A stretch of DNA of 64,000 bases from Auritidibacter ignavus. GTDB lineage: Bacteria > Actinomycetota > Actinomycetes > Actinomycetales > Micrococcaceae. The notes under the pieces were generated by a model. It saw only the letters and a program-made list of their open reading frames with translations. It did no database searches and was not told the origin of the DNA. Below are positions 57,903 to 64,000 of the stretch, in pieces. Where the stretch lies: contig NZ_RDQR01000003.1 of NCBI RefSeq assembly GCF_003703835.1, forward strand, positions 62,001 to 126,000. The letters are read 5' to 3'. A program made the translations under genes and the position numbers. Each line of letters opens with the position of its first letter. Position 1 is the stretch's first letter.

Positions 57903-59096
57903 CTACACGAAAGCAGAGTGCCCCGTCACCGCCCTAGACACAATCAGCGAGTTGATCTCATAGGTGCCTTCATAGGTGTGTATCACCTCGGCATCACAGA
58001 AGATCTTGGCTGCTTCATAGGTCGATAGGATCCCGTTACCACCCAGCGCGTTGCGCGCAATCGCCGCCGATTCTCGCAACAGCCGAGACCCGGTCGCCTT
58101 ACCCATGGCGGCATGGACCATTTCGATCTGGTTGGTTTCTTGCAAGCGAGCAATATTCATCATCATGCCCAGACATGCATGGGCATTGGAGATCAGGTCT
58201 GCAAGACCTTGCTGGATGAGCTGGAACTTCACCAACCGACGACCGAATTGTTGTCGATTCAGCGCATAGTTTCGCATCACATCAAAGGCACCCAGCTGGG
58301 CGCCGACGGCTTGCCAGCCGACCCAGACCCGGGAATTGCGCAACATTTCGTTCGCGGAGTCAAAGCCGACCACTCCGGGGAGCATGTCATCGCTGGAAAC
58401 CAAGACGTTATCGAGGGTGATGTCCGCGTTTTGCATCACGCGCAGACCGATCTTATGCCCAATCTTTGCGGCCGAAAACCCTGGGGTCGATGAGTCAATC
58501 AGGAAAGCCTTCACCGAACCATCAGCGGCATCCTTGGCCCAGGCCAAGAGAAAATCACAGAAAGTCCCGGCGCCGATCCAGCGCTTGGCACCATTAATAA
58601 CCCATCCACCCTCAACCGGGGTGGCAGTGGTTTCCAAACCCCCGGCGATGTCGGACCCGTGATCCGGCTCGGTCATTCCAAACGACCCGACCGCCTCAAA
58701 ACGGGTGAGTTTTGGTAGCCACCGCTGTCGTTGAGCCTCAGACCCCAATTGGTTGACCATACCGACAATGAGCTCATTATGAATACCCACCAACGCCCCG
58801 AGCGAGACATCGACACGACTCACTTCGGAGTAGACGAGCCCACGGTAGAGCCAGGACCGGTCCTGTAAAGCCACATCGGCGAGCCCAACCTCAGCCATCC
58901 CCGGAAGCAACTCAAAAGGAAACTCTTCACGGTTCCAGTAGTCGACAATCACCGGGCGAACCACGTCCTGCATGTAGGATCGCACGGCACGCAAAGCTTG
59001 ACGTTCATCAGCCGTCAGCAACGATGCAACATCGAGCAGATCCGCATCAGGGAAAGGGAGACGAAGCTCAGGGTCGCAGTCCACGGTCGAAGTCAT
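57903..59096 (-). CDS. Acyl-CoA dehydrogenase, glutaryl-CoA dehydrogenase-like
   Basis: 397 residues from the ATG at 59096, six bases after GAGAGG; a further ATG two codons earlier has no spacing to that site. FAD enzyme with GSFGMTEPDHGSDI, INGAKRWIGAGTF, the ARNALGGNGILSTYEAAK segment and the catalytic Glu in HTYEGTYEINSLIVSRAVTG, as in glutaryl-CoA and related dehydrogenases. It oxidises an acyl-CoA at the alpha-beta position; the physiological acyl group is unknown. It is divergent from acyl-CoA synthetase paralog B. Confidence 0.9.
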   Translation of the reverse strand: MTSTVDCDPELRLPFPDADLLDVASLLTADERQALRAVRSYMQDVVRPVIVDYWNREEFPFELLPGMAEVGLADVALQDRSWLYRGLVYSEVSRVDVSLGALVGIHNELIVGMVNQLGSEAQRQRWLPKLTRFEAVGSFGMTEPDHGSDIAGGLETTATPVEGGWVINGAKRWIGAGTFCDFLLAWAKDAADGSVKAFLIDSSTPGFSAAKIGHKIGLRVMQNADITLDNVLVSSDDMLPGVVGFDSANEMLRNSRVWVGWQAVGAQLGAFDVMRNYALNRQQFGRRLVKFQLIQQGLADLISNAHACLGMMMNIARLQETNQIEMVHAAMGKATGSRLLRESAAIARNALGGNGILSTYEAAKIFCDAEVIHTYEGTYEINSLIVSRAVTGHSAFV

Positions 59097-59110
59097 TGAC
59101 ATCCTCTCTC

Positions 59111-59160
59111 GAAACTATAAAGTGAGCTGTATCACTCCAGTTGGAACTATACACTTGTAC
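59111..59160. promoter_or_regulatory. Divergent promoter region of acyl-CoA dehydrogenase and synthetase B
   Basis: AACTATA occurs twice (59113-59119 and 59145-59151). AGTGA (59121-59125) and TCACT (59132-59136) form a small inverted repeat. On the minus strand TATAGT (59114-59119) is a good -10 for the dehydrogenase gene. A shared repressor site is possible. Confidence 0.4.
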
Positions 59161-59212
59161 AGCCTGTGATTCCATCCCCCTGTTTCCATCCTTGGCAAGG
59201 AGAACAATCCTC

Positions 59213-60985
59213 ATGTCAGCTACCGAGACATTTCGCGCAGCCCGCGATCAACTTCTTAGCTACCGCACCGATATCCAGAGCGCCCGAGAGAACTTCAGGT
59301 GGCCAGAGTTTGAGCACTTCAATTTCGCCCTAGACTGGGTCGACCACGTGGCCTATGAGACCGAACGCGGGGATCACAACGCGTTAGTCATCGTTGAAGA
59401 GGATGGTTCCTCGACGCGACTGACATATCGAGAACTGGCCGACCGCTCCTCGCAGGTTGCCAATTGGTTGCGTTCTCTGGGTGTACAGCGTGGCGATGGC
59501 GTGATGGTGATGCTCAATAACCAGGTGGAGCTGTGGGAAACGATGCTGGCTGGCATCAAATTGGGGGCGGTGCTGTTACCAACCACGGTGATGCTCTCGC
59601 CCCATGATCTACAGGAGCGCATTGATCGTTCCGAGGCTCGCTGGGTTGTGGTCAACCCAGATAACGCAGAGAAGTTCGAGGCCGTCACCGGTGAGATGAC
59701 GGTCATCACCACCGGAACCACGAGGTCGGACACCGAAGCGCAGAATGTGGCCCACCCCCGGTTCAGCTACGTTGCCTCGTTCGATGCGGACATCGCCTTT
59801 ACACCGGATCAACCAACTCCTGCTGATGACACGGTCCTGTTGTATTTCACCTCCGGGACCACATCACGGGCCAAAATGGTGGCTCATTCCCATCTCTCGT
59901 ACCCGGTTGGGCATTTCACCACGGTATATTGGATCGGTTTAGAACCCGGAGATGTTCACCTCAATGTCGCGTCGCCAGGGTGGGCAAAACACGCCTGGTC
60001 GAATTTCTTTGCCCCGTTGATCGCTGAAGCGACGATCTTCCTCTACAACTATTCACGCTTCGATGCCGAAAAATTGATGCAGGTTATGGATGACGAAGGG
60101 GTGACGAGTTTCTGCGCTCCGCCGACGGTTTGGCGGATGCTGATTCAGGCGGATTTGACCAAACTGAAGAATCCACCCGACAAAGTTGTTGCTGCCGGTG
60201 AACCGTTGAACCCCCGGGTGATCAATAAAGTCCGCGAAGACTGGAATCGAGACATTCGCGACGGGTTCGGACAGACCGAGTCCACGTTGCAGATCGCTAA
60301 TACTCCCGGCCAGGAGCTCAAGCCCGGTTCCGTAGGCCGGCCCCTCCCCGGCTTTGAGGTGGTCCTGATCGATCCGGCCACCGATGAGCTCATCGAAGGG
60401 GCAGGAGAGGGCGAGGTATGCCTGGTTGCCGACCCTCAGCCGGTAGGGCTGATGAAGGGCTACTATAAGGACCCGGAGAAGAACGACAAAGCGTTCCGCG
60501 GTGGCTACTACCACACCGGTGACATCATGGAGCGAGATGAGCAGGGAATCTTCACCTATATTGGTCGAGCCGATGACGTGTTTAAAGCTTCTGACTATAA
60601 GCTCTCCCCCTTCGAATTGGAATCGGCAGTGATTGAGCATCCGGCAGTGGCCGAGGTGGCGGTGGTCCCATCCCCAGATCCGATTCGACTCTCGGTGCCG
60701 AAAGCCTATGTGGTGTTGGCCGCCGGGCACGAGCCGACTGCTGAGACCGCGGCATCGATTTTCGCTCACACTTCCACGGTGTTGCCTCCGTATGCCAAGA
60801 TTCGCCGGCTGGAATTCGCCGAGTTGCCCAAGACGGTTTCGGGCAAAATCCGCCGTGTTGAATTGCGTGCAAAAGAGCGGGAATTCCACGGTGAGGAAGG
60901 CGAACTCACGGATCAAGCTCGTGCCACGCGCACCAGCACCGAAGGGTACAACCACGAGTTTTCCGACACGGATGTCACCGCGTAA
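59213..60985 (+). CDS. AMP-forming acyl-CoA synthetase (ANL superfamily), paralog B
   Basis: 590 residues from the ATG at 59213, behind AAGGAG. ANL motifs: LYFTSGTTSRAKMV, DGFGQTEST, YHTGDIMERDEQGIFTYIGRADDVFK, and KTVSGKIRRVEL with the catalytic lysine. It aligns along the whole length with paralog A, including the starts TETYRAYRDDLL / TETFRAARDQLL, so the pair comes from a gene duplication. The last 25 residues differ. Divergent from the acyl-CoA dehydrogenase. Substrate not known. Confidence 0.88.
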   Translation: MSATETFRAARDQLLSYRTDIQSARENFRWPEFEHFNFALDWVDHVAYETERGDHNALVIVEEDGSSTRLTYRELADRSSQVANWLRSLGVQRGDGVMVMLNNQVELWETMLAGIKLGAVLLPTTVMLSPHDLQERIDRSEARWVVVNPDNAEKFEAVTGEMTVITTGTTRSDTEAQNVAHPRFSYVASFDADIAFTPDQPTPADDTVLLYFTSGTTSRAKMVAHSHLSYPVGHFTTVYWIGLEPGDVHLNVASPGWAKHAWSNFFAPLIAEATIFLYNYSRFDAEKLMQVMDDEGVTSFCAPPTVWRMLIQADLTKLKNPPDKVVAAGEPLNPRVINKVREDWNRDIRDGFGQTESTLQIANTPGQELKPGSVGRPLPGFEVVLIDPATDELIEGAGEGEVCLVADPQPVGLMKGYYKDPEKNDKAFRGGYYHTGDIMERDEQGIFTYIGRADDVFKASDYKLSPFELESAVIEHPAVAEVAVVPSPDPIRLSVPKAYVVLAAGHEPTAETAASIFAHTSTVLPPYAKIRRLEFAELPKTVSGKIRRVELRAKEREFHGEEGELTDQARATRTSTEGYNHEFSDTDVTA

Positions 60986-61020
60986 CTGACCGATTTCCCG
61001 GACTTCAGCCCTCAGCACAG

Positions 61021-61061
61021 CAGGATCCGCCGGCTGGTAGGACACCAACCGGCGGATCCTG
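61021..61061. terminator. Strong bidirectional terminator between convergent genes
   Basis: A perfect 13-bp stem (61021-61033 with 61049-61061) extended inside by four further pairs and a 5-nt loop. It lies between the synthetase B stop and the enoyl-CoA hydratase stop; a GGGGATTTTT run follows on the plus strand. Confidence 0.85.
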
Positions 61062-61076
61062 TATGTGTGGGGATTT

Positions 61077-61862
61077 TTAGTGATCTGTGAATTCAGGTTT
61101 GCGCTTTTCGTTAAAGGCGGCCATGCCCTCTTTCTGGTCCTGCAGGGAGAACAGGCTATGGAAGGTCCGGCGTTCAAAGAGCACACCTTGTTGCAAGGTG
61201 GTCTCAAAGGCAGCAGACACCGCGTCCTTGGCGACCAGAACCACCGGACGCGATTTCGAGGCGATGGTTCCGGCCACCTCGATCGCGGTGTCAAAAACCT
61301 TTTCATCCTCGTCGACTAGTCGTGAAACGAGACCGGCGCGTTCTGCTTCGTCGGCTGGCATCATCCGACCGGTCAGCACCATGTCCATGGCCTTGGCTTT
61401 TCCGACCGCTCGGGTGAGTCGTTGGGAACCACCCATCCCGGGGATGACACCGAGGTTGATTTCAGGCTGACCAAATTTGGTGGAGGGACCGGCGATGAGA
61501 ATATCGCACATCATGGCTAGCTCGCAGCCACCACCGAGCGCATACCCGTTGACCGCAGCAATGGTAGGGATCCGTAGATTCGCAAAGGCGTCCCAATCGG
61601 CAAACCAGTCGTTGCGCGCCATCTCTACTGCGGTTTTGGTCGACATTTCTTTAATGTCAGCACCAGCAGCGAAGGCTTTCTCGTTGCCCGTAATGACGAC
61701 AGCCATGATCTGGGGGTCTTTTTCCCAACCTGTGACGGTGTCCACCACCGCGGTCATGACCTCGGCATTCAGTGCATTCAGGGCCTGAGGACGGTTGAGC
61801 CGGATCATTCCGATCCGGTCTTGGACTTCGGTCAGAATAATCTCTTCGCTGGACTCAGTCAT
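61077..61862 (-). CDS. Enoyl-CoA hydratase
   Basis: 261 residues. Crotonase fold with [11 protein letters not shown] (oxyanion hole), the [17 protein letters not shown] segment and catalytic Glu pair region [22 protein letters not shown]. It adds water across trans-2-enoyl-CoA in fatty acid or valine degradation. It is downstream of mmsB in a leftward operon with 66 bases between, which suggests the methacrylyl-CoA hydration step, although general beta-oxidation is possible. Confidence 0.9.
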   Translation of the reverse strand: MTESSEEIILTEVQDRIGMIRLNRPQALNALNAEVMTAVVDTVTGWEKDPQIMAVVITGNEKAFAAGADIKEMSTKTAVEMARNDWFADWDAFANLRIPTIAAVNGYALGGGCELAMMCDILIAGPSTKFGQPEINLGVIPGMGGSQRLTRAVGKAKAMDMVLTGRMMPADEAERAGLVSRLVDEDEKVFDTAIEVAGTIASKSRPVVLVAKDAVSAAFETTLQQGVLFERRTFHSLFSLQDQKEGMAAFNEKRKPEFTDH

Positions 61863-61928
61863 CGTCTCGTCATCTACCTTTCAGTGGTGGGTCTCGTTGT
61901 TTTGTGCTTTCTCGTCGTCATCACGAGG

Positions 61929-62813
61929 TCAACTCTGGCGAATAGTTTTAATGATCGCTGAGAAGTCCTGTCCTGAGTAGGCACCACCATCTAGCTCGTT
62001 GAACTGACGGTATGCCTCGTAGGCTGCTTCCCCGAACGAAGCCGAGGTCCCGGTGGTTTCAATCGCCGCATGCGCCAACCCGAGATCCTTGGCCATCAGC
62101 GCGGTTGCAAACCCCGGGGCGTAGCCCCGATCGGCCGGGGCCGTCCCCACCGGGCCGGGCACCGGGCAGTTGGTGGTCACGGCCCAACATTGTGCCGCCG
62201 AAGTCGACAGCACATCGTACAGTGCCTGGTCGCTGAGCCCCAGATTCTGTCCCAGCGCGAAGGCCTCACTGGCGCCAATGGTGGTCACCGCCAACAGCAT
62301 GTTGTTACAGACTTTTGCCGCTTGTCCAGCACCGGAGTTACCGCAGTGCACAATCTTGCGTCCCATGGCCTGGAAAAGCGGTTCGGCCGTGGCAAACGCT
62401 TCGGCATCGCCACCCACCATGAAAGTCAAGGTTCCTGCCTCAGCACCGGACATGCCGCCCGAGACCGGAGCATCCAGTGGGCGGTGGCCTGCCTGACGAG
62501 CCTGTTCTGCAGCCTGACGGGCTTCATCGACGCTGATAGTCGACGAGTCAATAAACAGCGTGTTCTCCGGCGCGGCAGCTAGTAAGCCTTGATAGGCATC
62601 CAACACCTGTTGCCCGTTTTGGAACATGGTGATCACCACCTCGGCGTCGCGCACCGCGGCCTCTCCTGACTCGGCCGGGGCAATCCCCGCCTCGGCGGCA
62701 CGCTCCACGGCAGCGGGAACCACGTCGAAACCGGTCACCTGGTAGCCGGCCTCCAGCAGGTTGCGGGCCATATGGGCCCCCATATTTCCTAATCCCAAAA
62801 ACGCGATGTTCAT
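61929..62813 (-). CDS. mmsB: 3-Hydroxyisobutyrate dehydrogenase
   Basis: 294 residues from the ATG at 62813 behind AAGGATG; an ATG three codons earlier lacks spacing. NAD-binding FLGLGNMGAHMARNLLEAG at the N-terminus, substrate loop DAPVSGGMSGAEAGTLTFMVGG (about residues 112-133), and the catalytic Lys in GQAAKVCNNMLL. It oxidises 3-hydroxyisobutyrate to methylmalonate semialdehyde in valine breakdown. The start is five bases from the stop of the hydrolase gene, so they are cotranscribed. Confidence 0.93.
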   Translation of the reverse strand: MNIAFLGLGNMGAHMARNLLEAGYQVTGFDVVPAAVERAAEAGIAPAESGEAAVRDAEVVITMFQNGQQVLDAYQGLLAAAPENTLFIDSSTISVDEARQAAEQARQAGHRPLDAPVSGGMSGAEAGTLTFMVGGDAEAFATAEPLFQAMGRKIVHCGNSGAGQAAKVCNNMLLAVTTIGASEAFALGQNLGLSDQALYDVLSTSAAQCWAVTTNCPVPGPVGTAPADRGYAPGFATALMAKDLGLAHAAIETTGTSASFGEAAYEAYRQFNELDGGAYSGQDFSAIIKTIRQS

Positions 62814-62818
62814 CAGGT

Positions 62819-63895
62819 TCATCCTTCGTTGAGTTCTAGATCTGCTACCCCATCGACAGGGTCAAAGAAGCTGTTGACCAGCTGTTGGCTGACCTGCGAG
62901 AGCTCAGCCGGTTTCCACCGCGGGTTGCGGTCTTTATCCACCAGTTGAGCGCGAATACCCTCGCGCAAGTCGTGGCCATAGGCAGCATTCATGGTGGTCC
63001 GCAAATCTTGAGCCAGGGTTTCACCAATGGTCTGGTCTCCGGCCCGTTTGACGGCTTCTAAAGCCACTTTCATCCCGGTCGGTGAATTACGCTGTAGTGC
63101 TCGGAGCGCCTTTCCGGCCGGGTGGTCGGGGTGGTTTTCCACCAAGCCACTCACATTGCTCAGCATCTGTTCCACGGTGTCTGCGTCGTAGACTCGGTCG
63201 ATCCATTCCGCCTGGGCGGCCAGCTCTGACTGGCCCGGCTCAGCCTGAAACTGCCGGATGGTCGGGTCCAGTTGGTCTGCGGTGCTGATCTGAGACACCG
63301 CGTCCAAAAGTTCCTCGATGGACTCGTCGTTGACGAAATAATCAGCCATTCCGATATGTAGGACATCGGCAGCTGAAATGTGTGCACCGGTCAGTGCCAG
63401 GTGGCGTCCCAGCAGTCCAGGCGCCTGGGCTAGGTAGTTGACTCCAGCCACATCGGGGCTGAAACCGATCCCGGTTTCTGGCATACCCAGCCGGGTCGTC
63501 TCGGTCACGATCCGGTGGGAGCTGGGGCCGGCCAGGCCCACTCCCCCACCGAGCACCACACCGTTCATCACGGCCAGCACCGGCTTAGGGTAGACCGAAA
63601 TGGCGTGGTCGAGCTGGTACTCCGCAATGAAGAACGGCGAGGCATCACGCGGATCATCGACGACCTGGTGGTACAGCGCCACCACGTCCCCGCCGGCACA
63701 GAAACCGCGATCGCCGGCGCCGCGCAACGCGACTGAGACCACCGCAGAGTTCTCGCGGAACTGCTGCAGTGTCGCGGTGATGGTGCGGACCATCTCCAGT
63801 GACAGCGAGTTCATCGCCTGGGGCTTATTCAAGGTGATGATGCCCAGTGATCCACGGACCTCTGCTATGACGTGTTCGGAATGGTTCTCGGTCAT
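62819..63895 (-). CDS. 3-Hydroxyisobutyryl-CoA hydrolase (crotonase family)
   Basis: 358 residues from the ATG at 63895, seven bases after AAAGGATC; the open frame extends to 63976 but the extension has no site. Crotonase core with GFCAGGDVVALYHQ, NGVVLGGGVGLAG, and RLGMPETGIGFSPDVAGVNYL, matching the HIBCH type (Glu and Asp residues for thioester hydrolysis). It converts 3-hydroxyisobutyryl-CoA to free 3-hydroxyisobutyrate for MmsB. The neighbours mmsA and mmsB confirm the pathway. Confidence 0.9.
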   Translation of the reverse strand: MTENHSEHVIAEVRGSLGIITLNKPQAMNSLSLEMVRTITATLQQFRENSAVVSVALRGAGDRGFCAGGDVVALYHQVVDDPRDASPFFIAEYQLDHAISVYPKPVLAVMNGVVLGGGVGLAGPSSHRIVTETTRLGMPETGIGFSPDVAGVNYLAQAPGLLGRHLALTGAHISAADVLHIGMADYFVNDESIEELLDAVSQISTADQLDPTIRQFQAEPGQSELAAQAEWIDRVYDADTVEQMLSNVSGLVENHPDHPAGKALRALQRNSPTGMKVALEAVKRAGDQTIGETLAQDLRTTMNAAYGHDLREGIRAQLVDKDRNPRWKPAELSQVSQQLVNSFFDPVDGVADLELNEG

Positions 63896-63921
63896 CTTCG
63901 TGATCCTTTCGTGGTGGGGTG

Positions 63922-64000
63922 TTAGTTGCCGGTGGGCATCACGAAGCTGGCGCCGTCTTTGATACCGGATGGCCACCGTTGGGTGACGGTCTTGGTGCGG
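63922..64000 (-). CDS. mmsA: Methylmalonate-semialdehyde dehydrogenase, C-terminus (cut by window edge)
   Basis: The minus strand from the window edge reads RTKTVTQRWPSGIKDGAS and FVMPTGN, then TAA at 63922-63924. KTVTQRWP and the terminal methionine-proline are the usual end of MmsA enzymes. It is upstream of the hydrolase in the same operon, with 26 bases between stop and start. Only 25 residues are in the window. Confidence 0.8.
   Translation of the reverse strand, partial: RTKTVTQRWPSGIKDGASFVMPTGN

Noticed and set aside
60053-61306. 417-codon leftward frame across the synthetase B end
   Set aside because: It is antisense to a clear ANL enzyme and runs through the strong terminator. It has no recognisable domain.

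Overview
The window reads as a chromosome segment of a moderately GC-rich actinobacterium. A member of the Micrococcales, perhaps Micrococcaceae, is likely, but this is inferred from gene style and gene order, not from a marker gene. Supporting signs are leaderless-looking genes, GTG and TTG starts, a BioQ-type biotin operator, r1t-type phage lysis genes, and a host dus-dgt-dnaG neighbourhood.

Layout. (1) Positions 1-16900 hold the late half of a siphovirus-type prophage, all rightward except one gene: portal (cut by the window edge), MuF-like protein, scaffold, major capsid, head-tail connectors, major tail protein, frameshifted tail assembly chaperones, tape measure, Dit and baseplate/fibre genes, amidase endolysin and holin. 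It ends beside a tRNA gene with anticodon CAU (17121-17194), the probable attachment site. (2) 17200-38250 is host core: glycosyltransferase, CDP-alcohol phosphatidyltransferase, PepSY lipoprotein, bioB, thiE-thiO-thiS-thiG-thiF, a purine/pyrimidine-type permease, tRNA-Asn, dnaG, sirtuin, dgt, dus. (3) 38497-52701 is a 14.2-kb heavy-metal island inserted into a luciferase-like monooxygenase gene, with the 12-bp core TTGCGCTACGAG at both edges. Joining the two outer gene pieces across the core restores one open frame of 339 codons. The island carries two cmtR-cadD cadmium modules in opposite orientation, merR-merA, a DinB-family gene, a possible abortive-infection gene, a full arsenic set (arsR, arsM, ACR3, arsC, flavin monooxygenase, second arsR, arsP, small Cys-Cys protein) and several wrecked genes (ArdA-like, resolvase, membrane protein, second arsC, and the serine integrase itself). 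(4) 53500-64000 returns to host genes for acyl-CoA metabolism: three acyl-CoA synthetases, an acyl-CoA dehydrogenase, and a valine-catabolism run (enoyl-CoA hydratase, mmsB, 3-hydroxyisobutyryl-CoA hydrolase, tail end of mmsA).

How the parts work together. The phage late operon builds head, connector, tail and lysis functions in the standard order. The island combines metal sensing at MerR-, ArsR- and CmtR-type operators with efflux (CadD, ACR3, ArsP), reduction (MerA, ArsC) and methylation (ArsM). The last region converts branched-chain or other acyl substrates to CoA esters and oxidises them.

Most notable observation. The major capsid and major tail genes both end with the same recoding-like cassette: G-GGG-GAA just before the stop codon, a 6-nt spacer, then a 9-bp stem with a compensated base-pair change. 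In the -1 frame both encode the same ending, TARYLPSY, before a stop. All four differences within those extensions fall at third codon positions of the -1 frame. This suggests programmed -1 frameshifting that puts one shared C-terminal tag on a fraction of both capsid and tail subunits, in addition to the classical CCCAAAA frameshift in the tail chaperone genes.
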